NCBI GenBank assembly: GCA_003956705.1
Contig: QZCP01000334.1
Location: 365,718 to 429,717, forward strand
Origin: Brevipalpus yothersi
Taxonomy: Eukaryota; Arthropoda; Arachnida; Trombidiformes; Tenuipalpidae
Direction of reading: 5' to 3'
Length of the DNA: 64,000 bases
In this document: positions 22,976-34,109 of the stretch, in pieces
Layout: each line of letters opens with the position of its first letter
Numbering within the stretch: position 1 is the stretch's first letter
Translations under genes and position numbers: made by a program
The notes under the pieces: generated by a model
Database searches by the model: none
Seen by the model: the letters and a program-made list of their open reading frames with translations, nothing else
Told to the model about the DNA's origin: nothing

Positions 22976-23839
22976 TTATTCATCTTCGTCATCCTCTTCA
23001 TCATCAAGTATCATATCATCTAACGCTTGGAAGAGAGATTCATTCACTGTAACATCACCAGCATCTAGGCAAAAATCTTCTTCCGAGTCGAGGAATTGAA
23101 GATCAGATTCAATCATGCTCTTATCTTTCTCAAAAAGTTCTCTCCCAGTCAATTTTTTGCTTGCACTCTCATCTTTTTGATTAATTTTCTCTAATTCAGC
23201 CATTTCTGCATCAAAATTTCGTTTCCATGCCATAAATGTTTCTACTGTAACGCGTGTTCCTTCAAATCTTTTCATCTCTTCGGCCTCAAGTTCCTTCTTT
23301 TTGCGTTCTTGTTCTTGTATTTTTCTGTCCTTCAACGATTCACTTTTCTCCTGGAGCCACTCATTGACACTTGATATGAGTGGAAAGGCCATCACTGAAT
23401 TAAGATTGTTTGAGATTTCTTTTTCTATCAATTCTGTCAATTCTTCTCGATCAATATCTTCAAAACATTCACTCAATTCTTCAATTTCCACTTCAGGTCC
23501 AACTTCAGGATATTTTTCAACCAACGTAAACATAAGAGTAACTTTATCTGTGTAGAAGAGAAGAAAAAAGTCAAGCTTAATGTTACACAAATGCATTAAT
23601 TGTGAAAATGAATCGAAAACTTACATTCTTCATCCTCATCATGCAAAGAATTAACTATGAGAGTAACAGCAAATTTGATCGGAGGTTGACCATTGATCAC
23701 TGAGAACATATAAATTGATTAACAAAATTTTACACCTTCACGATATTGAATTATACACGGTCTCACCTGTAATTTCATCAGGATAAATAGCTTCAAGAGC
23801 TTGAAGTTCACTCAATTGATCTTCTTCATAGCCACCCAT
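22976..23839 (-). CDS. RWDD1: RWDD1 (RWD domain, DFRP2-type) homologue
   Basis: Cytosolic RWD-domain protein; in other eukaryotes this family (yeast Gir2, human RWDD1/DFRP2) binds and stabilises DRG2-type GTPases linked to translation. Exons on - are 23767..23839, 23625..23699 and 22976..23547, giving 239 residues (human 243). The RWD domain starts YEEDQLSELQALEAIYPDE and includes VTLMFTLVEKYPEVGPEVEI. A charged helix follows (QERKKKELEAEEMKRFEGTR), then VTVETFMAWKRNFDAEMAEL and LTGRELFEKDKSM, the conserved family C-terminal block. It ends in a run of Asp/Glu. A likely 5' UTR intron with donor near 23927 lies upstream. Confidence 0.92.
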
Positions 23840-24737
23840 TATTCTAATATTATTTAATAGTTAAAGATAAACAATAAACACATGTTATAACTGTATCATG
23901 TAGCGCAATGATCACATCAATACTAACCTGACATGGACCTCGATTGAGAATAGACTCTCGTACCACTAATGATTAACTGTAAATCAATTTATCAGTTACC
24001 ATAAAACAAAGATCACCATAAACGAAATCTATTCAAATCACCACTTTCTGATGAATTTCGAGATTCAACCGGCACAGGATGCTGGATAAACATTGCCTTG
24101 GCCAGCTGTTCACCATCAACAAGGCAACGAGCACGAGTAATGAAGCTCCTTCATTTCAATGAGAAAAAAATTGAAACTTTTGGTGGCAGAATTTCTGAGC
24201 AATTATGATTAGCAAAAATGATGACGATTAATGGAAAAATAAATTCATTATGAGCCAAGTATTCAGAATTTGATTGGTAAAGATTGATTTGATTAACGAG
24301 AATTTTTTAAATGGAGGAAAAATTAGTTGAGAATTAGCAAGAATATAATTTTTCTTCAAAATGATATTCCTACATTTTTTGAGGATGAGAAAGAATTATC
24401 CCACAATCAAAGAGGAGGATCAAACGAATCAAACTATTCTCGTCAAGCCAAATATTAGCATATTAGTTGCCCAAATGTTGATAAAGGATAAATAATCAAT
24501 TTGATACTATCATTTTTGTTCGATTCTTGGGCCGTCTTCCGGCCAATAAATCATCTTATTCTACGGGTAAATTGACTGTATATTTTGCGAGTTTTGGCTT
24601 CATCGCTTAGAGTTTCTCATCAGTCAATTGTGTAAATCGTCATCGTTTTATACCGAAAATTTCATATCTTTGAGACAATCTAAAAGACTTTCAAAGAAAA
24701 TCAAACTTTATTGGCTGAGAAAATTCCATATTTCATT
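23840..24737. other. Intergenic region upstream of RWDD1
   Basis: Holds the RWDD1 leader (near its start codon) and the short 3' side of glucosylceramidase copy A, including TTTATT at 24707-24712 (AATAAA on -), 26 bp past that gene's stop. No other coding sequence is recognised. Confidence 0.5.
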
Positions 24738-26815
24738 TTATTCTTCATGGTGAGACTTCGTGACGTAAGTTTGAATTGAATGAGGTCCAATTTTGGTCTT
24801 AAAATCATTTTTCCTGAAGCCTTTGATGGTCACATTTGCTGCTTTGTCATCAGTGTTCAAAAGCACTAAAACCAAGTTCTTATGAGTGTCCTGGAATACA
24901 GTGGTCCTTATTCCCGATCTTTTTGTGTCCAAAGTATGCTGAATTCGCACCGAGCCAGGTTGTAAAAATTTGGTAAAGTGAGCCAACGAATAATACATAG
25001 GCTCGCGATAGTATTCACTGATAGTTTCGTTTACAATTATAGAAGCATCAAGAAAATCTCGAGCCCAGTTCGGTCCACCGTTAGGATCCAATGCCAAATT
25101 CCAATCACACCATCCAGCAGAGCCATGATTAAGATCTTCGATAATATCGACTGCATAATGCTCAGCACGAGCCCAGTTACCGAATGACACTTGAAGATCG
25201 TGGAAAAACTTACCATGAATATCATATTGAAAATATTGATATCAGAACTTACCTCCTTTAGGATCATTGAAAATTCCTTCACATGCTTCAGTCATCAGCA
25301 TAAATCTATCAGGATATTGGCGATGAATTTGTTCCAGAATATCCCATCCAAAATATCTATTGGCATACCAATGGTAAGCTATACCATCAATATATTGAGC
25401 AGCTTCTTGATCACCGAGAGCAGTTTGCACATGGCGTTCCATATTGGCTGTACTATCATCGAACATCATCAATTTGAGCTTATCCCTTCCATAACCAGCA
25501 GCCTTCAGTGCTGGGCCAAGATCTCTCTTGATCCATTCTCTCATCATTTCCGGTGAGAACCCGAGAGCATTCCATGGATAACCTGGTGTCAAGCCAGCGC
25601 CTGGTTCATTTGTCGTCGTTAGACCCCAGAAATCTATTCCATGGGATTTGTATGCATCCAAAAATCTGTAATAGAAGAGAAATTATTTCCTTAAATTCAA
25701 TTCTTCCAAGAGGGTAAAGATCATCCTACTTGATCATATATTTAGCATAGAGTTTCCAATAGAGCTGTCCAGGTTCACCACGCAAAATTCCTAGTCCAGT
25801 TAGTTCGTTATTTGTTTTCATCCACGCAGGTGAAGACCAAGAGCTGGCAAAGAGTCGTAAATTCTGGCTCATATTTTTTGCCATCAAAATGTATGGGATC
25901 TGATAAAAAAACAATCCCAACTTGTTAGTCTGATAATTTTTTGGTTTCAGAAACCAACCTTAAAATTGAGATCATCGTCAGTGAGAGCAAATTTTTCCAG
26001 TTCGAAATCGTCTTCATTATCATCCAGAGTGTAATTTCTATTGGAACAGTCACAACCACCGATCGGAACTCGGGCCATATTCATGTCCAAACCTTCCTGA
26101 TCGAAGTAATCTTGCACCAAGTGTTCTTGAAGTTTTTCATCAAGCTTTCTAATATTTATTCCTGCAGAATCAGTGAATGCAGCACCAAAACCCAATATTG
26201 TCTGATCTTTTTTAGTGGGATTGATTGTAATCATAGCGTCACCGGAAGGATGCGGATGAGGAGGCGGTGGAGGTGGATGGGGATGTGGACCAGGGGGTGG
26301 TGGAGGAGGTGGTGAGGGATGGTGTCCGTGATGGTGGGGGTCATGATGATGATGGTGGTGGGGATGATGGTGGTGATGGTGGTGGTGGTGGTGATGATGA
26401 TGGTGATGAGGATGTGGACCAGGAGGAGGTGGTGGAGGTGGATGAGGATGCGGATGAGGATGAGGATGAGGACCGGGATGAGGTGGATGTGGATGATGAC
26501 CTTCTTCATCATTTTCTAGATCTTCAAATTTTATCACCTGAGAAGAGACAGAGGATCAATACTAGATTTTAAAAGAACGAATTAGAATTTTCTCTCTACC
26601 TCTTTATGGAACCTGTATTCCTTAGCATTACTCTCGAAAACCACCACATTATCATCATCGATCACCGATTCTATTTTAGGCAAAGAATCACATTTTTCTG
26701 AATTACAAACACAAACGAAACTGGTTGCTTTGGGATAAAATTTTTTGATACAAGAATCTGAAGTTGCCGATATGGCCACAAAAAATAATGCTGGAAGAAA
26801 GAGTAACGATTTCAT
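24738..26815 (-). CDS. GBA: Glucosylceramidase (GH30), copy A with His/Pro-rich insertion
   Basis: Lysosomal or secreted glycoside hydrolase that cleaves glucose from glucosylceramide. Exons on - are 26600..26815, 25959..26537, 25730..25899, 25253..25665 and 24738..25189, giving 609 residues. A signal peptide (MKSLLFLPALFFVAISATS) leads into the Cys-rich SFVCVCNSEKCD start of mature GBA. The GH30 barrel has acid/base E342 (TTNEPGAG) and nucleophile E448 (MTEACEG), with FGAAFTDSAGIN, SSWSSPAWMKTN and DWNLALDPNGGPNW conserved. Residues 86-169 are a tract of His, Pro and Gly with a run of about 15 His, absent from copy B and from the mammalian enzyme. The start is the ATG at 26815, because the signal peptide begins there; an upstream in-frame Met at 26851 is less likely. 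Confidence 0.93.
26247..26498 (-). repeat. In-frame His/Pro/Gly-coding low-complexity tract
   Basis: About 252 bp of GGTGGN/GATGNG-type short repeats (as read on +), entirely inside exon 2 of glucosylceramidase copy A and in frame throughout (84 codons). On - it encodes HPHP, polyproline and polyhistidine blocks. Copy B has only GSHHPQ at this point. The repetitive make-up suggests growth by slippage. Confidence 0.9.
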
Positions 26816-27561
26816 GATCCCGAGTCTTTCTTCAATGATTATTGTTTCCAAGCCTTTCCAGAGTAATTTATACAGAAAATAATCGATTGTTATGTGATAA
26901 AATTTCTGATTAACTTTGTTGTTAACGAATAATTATCGAAGATCGTCAATAGATCTTGGTGTTTACATGATTGACAAAGTTCACAATTCTTGGGAAGCTA
27001 TGAGAGTGTTTTTCCACGATTAGAGAATGGTTATGCAGAGTGAAAATTAACCATTGTTTTTATCAAGCATCAATGAACTTTGAACCCTCTGTATAATAAC
27101 ATTTGGCTGTTCCTAAGGGCTAAATATGTAGTTTCTCGATCCGATTTTCTCTTAGGGAGCAAAATCTCTGGAAATTCTTGTATATTCGCACAAAAATTGA
27201 TAAGATTGAGATTCATGAAGATAATCAGCACCATGGCTGGAAAAGTCGGGGGTGAAGTCTAATAGTTACTGATAAAATTCGATTAATCCTAAGGAAAATG
27301 GGAGGCTGATCATTAGTTTAATATAAATCCAACTTGTTTTTTGACTGTTTTTGCGATGATTTTGAGAATACAATAGCAATAGTTTCACTGTAATTGAACA
27401 AAATTCCTAGTGAATAGGTTGCTTTTATGTGCTTTCCCAATCAGCAATTAGAAATGCTCGCGTATGAAAAGCCCGAGATGCTCAAACAACTGACTGACCT
27501 CAAATATAGGGACTTGAAAAGCGTTTGTAATAAAAATTCTTAAAGAAAATTCAATCAACAT
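26816..27561. other. Spacer between the two glucosylceramidase genes
   Basis: AT-rich, 746 bp, with no gene recognised. It contains the promoter side of copy A. The next gene's poly(A) signal begins at its lower end. Confidence 0.55.
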
Positions 27562-27566
27562 TTATT
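27561..27566 (-). terminator. Poly(A) signal overlapping the stop codon of GBA copy B
   Basis: On -, the last codon and stop read AAA TAA ATG, so AATAAA (27566..27561) covers the stop codon. Similar overlaps occur at 31426-31435 and 39732-39737. Confidence 0.6.
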
Positions 27567-29376
27567 TATATGACTTGGTGACATAAGTTTGAATTGAATG
27601 AGGTCCAATCTTAGCTTTAAAATCGATTTTACGAAAACCTTTGATAACCACGTCAGCAGACTTGTCATCTGTGTTCAAGAGTACCAAGACAAAGTTTCCC
27701 TGAACATTTCGGAACACGGTGGTTCTAAGTCCTTTCCTTTTGGTGATCAATGTATGCAAAATACGCACTGAACCAGGTTGTAAGAACTTGGTGAAATGAG
27801 CTAGCGAATAGAATGTTGGTTGTCGATAATATTCACTGATTGATCCATTAACGATGATCGATGCATCATTCCACGCTCTGGCCCAATTTGGCCCACCTTG
27901 TGGATTAAGTGCTAGATTCCAGTCAGCCCATCCAACGGAACCATGATTGAGATCTTCGATAATATCGATCGAATAAGCTTCACCTCGACCCCAATCACCA
28001 AACAACACTAAATTTGAATGAATTCGTCATTAATTTCCAGTCAAAGCTAACTTATTCAAACTCACCTCCTCCTACTCCACAAGCTTCAGTCATCATCATA
28101 AACTTATCGGGAAATTTTTTGTGAATATATTCGATAACATCCCATGAGCCCATGAATCTGGTTGCATACCAATGAAACGATATTCCATCGATATATTGTG
28201 CAGCTTCTTCATCTCTAAGAACTGTCTCCACATGATATACCATGTCATTTATATTATCATCCAACATCATCAATTTCAACTTATCCCTTCCATAACCAGC
28301 AGCCTTCAGTGCCGGGCCAAGATCTTTCTTGATCCATTCTCTCATCATTTCCGGTGAAAATCCAAGCTGATTCCATCCCATGTACGGTATCAAACCAATA
28401 CCTGGCTCATTAGCTGTTGTTAGTCCCCAGAAATCGATCCCATGAGATTTATAAGCATTCAAAAATCTGTTGAGATCAGAAAAAAATTCAATTGAACAAT
28501 TGAGTTAACTTATTGATACCCTTACTTGATGATATAATTTGCATAAAGTTTCCAATAAAACTGTCCAGGCTCTCCGATCAGAATGCCCAGTCCATCTATT
28601 GCATGGTTTGTCTTCATCCATATTGGAGATGACCATGAGCTTGCCCATAGTCTCAAATTTTTGCTCATATTTTTTGCCATTAAAATATATGGAATCTTTT
28701 GACCGTTAATGATGAATGCCAAAATTTAATGAAATTGACCTGAGAAAATGATTTCGAAGTATGATGAGTCAATAACAAACTCACCTTGAAATCGAAATCC
28801 TCCTCGGTTAGGGCAAAATGTTCCAATTCAAAATCATCTTCGAAATCATCTAGAGTATAATTTCGATTGGAACAATCACAACCACCAATAGGTACTCGGG
28901 CCATATTAATTTCGAGACCTTCTTGGTGGAAATAATCTTGTATCAAGTGTCGCTGAAGTTTCTCATCGAGTGTTTTCAAATTTATTCCTGCAGAATCGGT
29001 GAATGCAGCACCAAAACCCAAAATAGTTTGATCAGTTTTTGCTGGATTAATTGTTATGATAGCTTGAGGATGATGAGAGCCCTCATCATCCAAACTCGAG
29101 TTTTCGAATTTCTTCACCTGAAGAAGAAAGGAATATAATGGAATCAAAATTTTTAATAGCTGTCTTTACCTCTTTATGGAGCCTGTATTCCTTAGCATTA
29201 CTCTCGAAAACCACCACATTATCATCATCGATCACCGATTCTATTTTAGGCAAAGAATCACATCCCGCTGAATTACAAACACAAACGAAGCTGGTTGCTT
29301 TTGGATAAAATTTTTTGATACAAGAATCTGAAGTCACAATAGTGAACAAAATAGGAAGAAAAATTAACCTTTTCAT
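27562..29376 (-). CDS. GBA: Glucosylceramidase (GH30), copy B
   Basis: Second tandem GH30 glucosylceramidase. Exons on - are 29170..29376, 28785..29117, 28526..28695, 28066..28466 and 27562..28007, giving 518 residues (human precursor 536). All four introns match copy A in position and phase. The signal peptide is MKRLIFLPILFTIVTS; SFVCVCNSAGCD, FGAAFTDSAGIN, MARVPIGGCDCSNRNY and DWNLALNPQGGPNW are conserved. Acid/base is E257 (TTANEPGIG) and nucleophile E364 (MMTEACG). Exon 1 is nearly identical in DNA to copy A while the rest is clearly more diverged. The His/Pro tract is missing, so copy B shows the usual family layout. Confidence 0.93.
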
Positions 29377-30294
29377 GGTGTATCTTTATTGACAATTATC
29401 CTTCCAATCATAACTCAATGAATGAAAACAGTGCATTTAACTCGCTTGAAACTGATAAAAGCTTCTTTGCTATTGATTTTATCAAATTCATCAGATCTCG
29501 ATGAGTTAAATTCCAAATATCAATGAACTTTGAGCGATAAATGTTTCATTGATGTAGTCTCTACTCACATACTTTTTCGAAAATATAAACAGATATCTGA
29601 TCACGATGGACTTCCTTGTTTCACAAAAATGTCTTGAAAATTCTTTAAGAAAAATTGTGCAACGCGATAGAAGATTCCGGAAGTTCTTCTGATCATTTGA
29701 ATGTCTGGCTAGCAGGGTTAGTTAGTGAAAATAGAAAAATATCTCGATTCTATGAATCTAATTGGTCTCAGAAACCATGGCTGTATTGATTATCATTTTA
29801 ATTAGAATACACTGAGTCTAGTCCAGGCAGTGAATCTGCCACTATTAAATTAATTAGAGGTGTAGAATAAAATCGGTATGTCGTATCTTGCCATGAGTTC
29901 TTCTAAACGGAAGATAAAGATTTGAGAAACCTCAAATTTTCCCGCATTTGATTTTTAAATTTTCAACATGATAAGTTTGGCTGCTTCCGGTCTAGATCTA
30001 AATAATTATATTCATTGGCAAGTAATTAAAGTTATCCAATATACTCAACTAGAATACACATAACTACTACTTTCCATCTTATCTACATTTATCTCTCTCC
30101 CTCTCTTTCTTTCTCTCTCAATCCAATTGCTTTCCTAATATGATAAGAGCAAATGAGTATCAACGTCAGCTGGACGTCCAGACATCATGAGTGACGATTG
30201 TTACCTCTATGCTTACTTAAACGGAGAAATCTCATGATTGCTATCCAGTCATTTTAATAGCTCTGTGATAATTAGCTTCAACATATCTATCACG
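29377..30294. other. Intergenic region upstream of GBA copy B
   Basis: AT-rich, no gene recognised. It holds the promoters of GBA copy B (-) and of the small secreted-peptide gene (+), and a CTCTCTC-rich run near 30095-30120. Confidence 0.5.
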
Positions 30295-30525
30295 ATGAAA
30301 TTCGCTTTGACCCTCTGTTTGTGCCTACTTTTGGTATGTTTCGCTTTCAAGAGAACTGAGGCCAACGCTGCCATCGGACGCACTGACCATGACGATGATC
30401 CCAATGCTGGTGAAGCATTTTCGGAAAGTGCTGATGAGGACGTCGACGATTTGGCCCAACAGTTCGAAAATTTGCGTTTGGCCAACCAGCAAGATCAATG
30501 GGATCTGAAGCCCACCAGAAAATGA
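30295..30525 (+). CDS. Small secreted acidic peptide, unknown
   Basis: Intronless open frame of 76 residues starting at ATG 30295. Residues 1-23 form a clear signal peptide (FALTLCLCLLLVCFAF, then EANA as the likely cleavage area). The mature part is about 50 residues, rich in Asp, Glu and Gln (TDHDDDPNAGEAFSES, DEDVDDLAQQFENL) with no cysteine, and ends in a basic KPTRK. I do not recognise the family. The upstream in-frame extension to 30238 starts with a non-ATG codon. The signal peptide and a downstream AATAAA argue for a real gene. It could be a haemolymph, cuticle or salivary peptide; nothing decides. Confidence 0.65.
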   Translation: MKFALTLCLCLLLVCFAFKRTEANAAIGRTDHDDDPNAGEAFSESADEDVDDLAQQFENLRLANQQDQWDLKPTRK

Positions 30526-30736
30526 TCCACACAGCATAAAGGATAAAATGACCGGACGAGTGTTGACAATTTTACTTTTTCGTCGAATGATTATGGATAA
30601 AGATTCATTGGATTTGTGAAAATTCTATCCTGCAAGCATTCTATTGGATCGTATGTGATCCAATTAGTCAAGGATCATCAATCTGAGATCATTTGTCGTC
30701 AAATTATTTCTGTTTATACACTCTGATCAAGGCAAG

Positions 30737-30742
30737 AATAAA
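30737..30742 (+). terminator. Candidate poly(A) signal of the small secreted-peptide gene
   Basis: AATAAA 211 bp after the stop codon at 30525, followed by AT-rich sequence. Confidence 0.5.
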
Positions 30743-31425
30743 GAAATCAAATCTTCTAGCCTACTTTACCGTTAGTTTTGAATACGAAAATCTCTTCTGC
30801 GTCACCTTCTCATCCGTTTCAATATGAGTGACATTCAAAAGTGAGTGTATTATTGAAACACATATAATAATAATCTTGAAAAAAAATATCTACTCAAAGT
30901 AAAACATCCAGCTTGAAGTTAAGATGATGAGCTCATCAAGCTTACCATTAAGCGTGGACAATCAACATGCTGGTGAAGAAAAAAAATTCGAACGTCACCA
31001 TCATTCGATTTGACCGGATCTGATGGTGCATCGAATCAACCTATTCCGCCATATCTAAATCTGATCTTCTTAAAATAAGTTCTTAAAGGTGTTTACAATA
31101 TTGAGGCTCATGATGGGGTGACTAAGATTAAATATTTTATTTTCCTCAGTATCAATGACTGCTTTGAGCATTGAGGAGAAAGAGTTCCTTCCTAGAATCT
31201 TGAGATATACTAAAAGTTTCAGGAAATAAGCAAAATTCTGTCAATCAATTTTCATAAGTCTTGACAATATGATTTGAACAACAAAATTGAAGTTGTCAAA
31301 GTTCTATCCCATGACCAATAGCCTCATTTTTCACGAGGAACACATTTTCCATCTTACGACAATGATAGAGCTAACATTTTGGGTATCATGAAGGATCAAT
31401 CAATATTTGATATTCAAATATTAAC
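30743..31425. other. Intergenic region before the elongase gene
   Basis: AT-rich; no open frame or repeat of note was found in these approximately 680 bp. Confidence 0.5.
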
Positions 31426-31435
31426 TTTATTTATT
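31426..31435 (-). terminator. Poly(A) signals overlapping the elongase stop codon
   Basis: On - the end reads GAA TAA ATAAAG: two overlapping AATAAA words (31435..31430 and 31431..31426), the first containing the stop codon. Confidence 0.6.
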
Positions 31436-32381
31436 CACATTTACTCTTATGATCTTGAGTAGATTTATCCAATATTCTATGCTCTGAGCCCATAGAAGAA
31501 TCATGCGATTTTTTCATATAAGCACGAACAAAAAATGCTAAAAAGAGGACAAAATAGGAGAAATATATGAAAAAACTAAATATAGATTGTCCCAAGGTTA
31601 TTTTGCATGGAACTTTACCAATTTTCATTGCTAGCTCATAAATAGCCACACAAAAACCAATAATCATTTGAGCGATTTGCATACTAGTAATCATTATTGC
31701 CACTGGCTTAGGCACACGAATGCGAAGGGCACGAAAAGTATAATAAGTGTACATGATACTGTGTACAAAAAAGTTCATCGAAGCAGTCCATCGATTGATG
31801 GCAATCATGCCAGGAAAGTATGTGAACACACATATAACGGTCATGGCATGATGATACCAGTGTAGAAAGGAAAGTTTTCGCTTACGAAGTATGATGAATG
31901 CTGTGTCACCGAATTCAAATATTTTGGACCAAACGAATAGCCAGCTCCAGAAAATTAGAGTAGAATTTTGGGCATATGAATTGTCACAAGCAGCAGCGTG
32001 AAAGCCATCATGTTGGAGTACGGACACTATTTCAGGAACAAAATAGAGTGATCCAGCAATCGAAAAGATGCCCAATAAAAAGTTCCACAAAGCTAACGGT
32101 TTTTGTAATTTCAGAGGTTGCCGATCGCGCATCCAATAAACACCGAAATGAGCTGATATCACATAAAACAATGCGAACCACAAACAGATGGTCCAATTTT
32201 GTTGATGCCAATTTTGCCATTGAACTGAATCCCATTCAGATGTTGACCACAATGGAACGGTTAGTTTGGAAGATGTTGAAGAGGAAACATGTCCATGTTT
32301 TTGGGACTCAAAAGAAGATGAAGAGGTCAAATTATTCTTATTTTGGTTGTGAAAAAAAGTTGCACTGAGAAGTGATTGCAT
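31431..32381 (-). CDS. ELOVL6: Very-long-chain fatty acid elongase (ELOVL6-like)
   Basis: ER multi-pass condensing enzyme that joins malonyl-CoA to acyl-CoA in fatty acid elongation. Intronless, 316 residues, ATG at 32381. The ELO signature is intact: the catalytic histidine box HWYHH at 174-178 (LSFLHWYHHAMTV), KIFEFGDTAFIILRKRKL before it, and NFFVHSIMYTYYTFRALRIR plus TSMQIAQMIIGF after it. Several hydrophobic spans (about 63-80, 98-118, 140-160, 180-200, 235-255, 265-290) fit seven membrane segments. The order and wording are closest to the ELOVL3/ELOVL6 group by memory. An unusual Ser/Asn-rich N-terminal extension of about 40 residues precedes the domain. The C-terminus is polar and lacks a clear KKxx retrieval motif. 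Confidence 0.9.
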   Translation of the reverse strand: MQSLLSATFFHNQNKNNLTSSSSFESQKHGHVSSSTSSKLTVPLWSTSEWDSVQWQNWHQQNWTICLWFALFYVISAHFGVYWMRDRQPLKLQKPLALWNFLLGIFSIAGSLYFVPEIVSVLQHDGFHAAACDNSYAQNSTLIFWSWLFVWSKIFEFGDTAFIILRKRKLSFLHWYHHAMTVICVFTYFPGMIAINRWTASMNFFVHSIMYTYYTFRALRIRVPKPVAIMITSMQIAQMIIGFCVAIYELAMKIGKVPCKITLGQSIFSFFIYFSYFVLFLAFFVRAYMKKSHDSSMGSEHRILDKSTQDHKSKCE

Positions 32382-33013
32382 GGCAGAGTTGAGAGTTTAA
32401 GTCTAATTTCAAATAGAAACGATTTCTATCGTTCTAATTATGTCGAATAGTGCACAAGTCCAATGTATTGCATAGGAAAGAGAATATTAATGAGCTTTGT
32501 ATATTCAGGTAACTGTTTTTCTGCTCATGAACACATCGATTAAAAGATTTTGATAGAAAAGAACTGAACACTAGAATTTTGCCCAAACAAAAAATTCTCT
32601 TTGTGATAATTTATTTCCTTACACCATCAATAATAATTGTGTGGACGAAAAAAAAGTCAATCAATCATGTGGAAGTAAGTTATTGAAAAAAACCGTTACA
32701 CTGAAAACACATAAAAGTCAAAGACCATTTGGAAAGAGAATTTGAGCAAGGAAAAAAATTTAGTCAACAATCTCGAGTGTAGTTGTTACTCCAATATTAG
32801 GGAAGTGAAATCATTAACAGGAACATGAACAGAGAATATTGAGAGAAAAAAAACAATGAGAACTTCTGATCGATTCAGCAAATCATGGCATGAATCGGTA
32901 ACATGAGCAATATAGCTCACAGATTGGCATTATTTAAGCACTATTATCGAACTTCATTTGTTCCACTGGCATTTCATGATGATGACGATGATCAAGGGAG
33001 AAAGAAAGAAAGA

Positions 33014-33097
<84 letters not shown>

Positions 33098-33129
33098 NTG
33101 ACGATGATCAAGGGAGAAAGAAAGAAAGA

Positions 33130-33203
<74 letters not shown>

Positions 33204-34109
33204 GTGTATGAATTCGAGAATGTGGCAGAATATAGAATCGATGATGTTATGATTGAGTTCACGAACGAAGAAGAAAAGGGGTCGAACTACGTTGAGGAGG
33301 GAGAAGAAGGAGTGAAACGATTGGAAAATCGTTCCGTCAGATAATCAGGTACTCATGTTGGTCACGAACGATTTTGATAGATCTTATTCACAGTTACGCA
33401 ATTTAGATCCGCTCTTATGTGATCTTTATAGTTATGTTGACTAGAATAGAACCGAAACGAATCTAACTGGCCCGATCATTGGGAGGCCAATAGAACATTT
33501 TAGGTCCAAAAATTTTCGATGTTATAAGTGTTTTGTACTTGTGTGTATGTGTATTTTGGGAAATGAACAACATCAACTAGGTGAACATCATCATAAAAAA
33601 GAACTTGATGGTCTAATATGTGTTCAATTGGCATTCTACTGGATTGACTGTTATTTTTCGATTTGTTTTTTGGATTTAATTTTCACTCTTTTTTGTTTGT
33701 AGGTTTTGTGTCTTTTTTTTCGATGATCCATCAATCAGGCTGTAAGGTAATAGAGACCATCAAAGATTTCCCGGACATGATCAAGTGAAAGTTTTACGGA
33801 GTTTATTTTCATCATTTTGAATGGAACTGAGAATATCAATCAATTATTTGACACAAGGCGAAATGCATCTTTATTTATTGTACGAGCTTGCTAATTTAGC
33901 AAATGAAATAATAGATGCTCCGAGCTATCAGTTCTTTTCATTAGGACCCATCTTCACTGATCGCTGCTAATGATTCACCAAACAATTGGGAACTGATTGT
34001 ATTATTAGGAATAGATGATGTCGAATTGTTTGATTGATTCTTAGCATTATTATTAGATGTAATGTTTGTTCGATCGATTGAATGCTCACCAAGTGATTTG
34101 AACTGGGTT
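32382..34109. other. Intergenic region with (GA)n array
   Basis: No gene recognised. It contains the elongase promoter side and the (GA)n arrays at about 33015-33199. After 33300 it is AT-rich, unremarkable sequence. Confidence 0.5.
32983..33199. repeat. (GA)n arrays with a duplicated 5' edge around a single N
   Basis: The unique edge starting TGACGATGATCAAGGGAGAA at 32983 recurs exactly at 33099, directly after a lone N at 33098. Each copy runs into a long (GA)n array. This looks like two reads or contigs of the same locus placed side by side and not merged. Confidence 0.9.

Noticed and set aside
22976..23596. RWDD1 read as a single long frame from 23596
   Set aside because: The extra N-terminal residues are intron translation; three exons restore the RWD domain start.
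26267..26572. Open frames on + opposite the His-rich glucosylceramidase exon
   Set aside because: They are shadows of the same short repeats; the - frame carries the GH30 protein with matching splice sites.
33015..33199. Repeats as a CRISPR-like array
   Set aside because: Simple GA dinucleotides with no spacers; the genome is eukaryotic.
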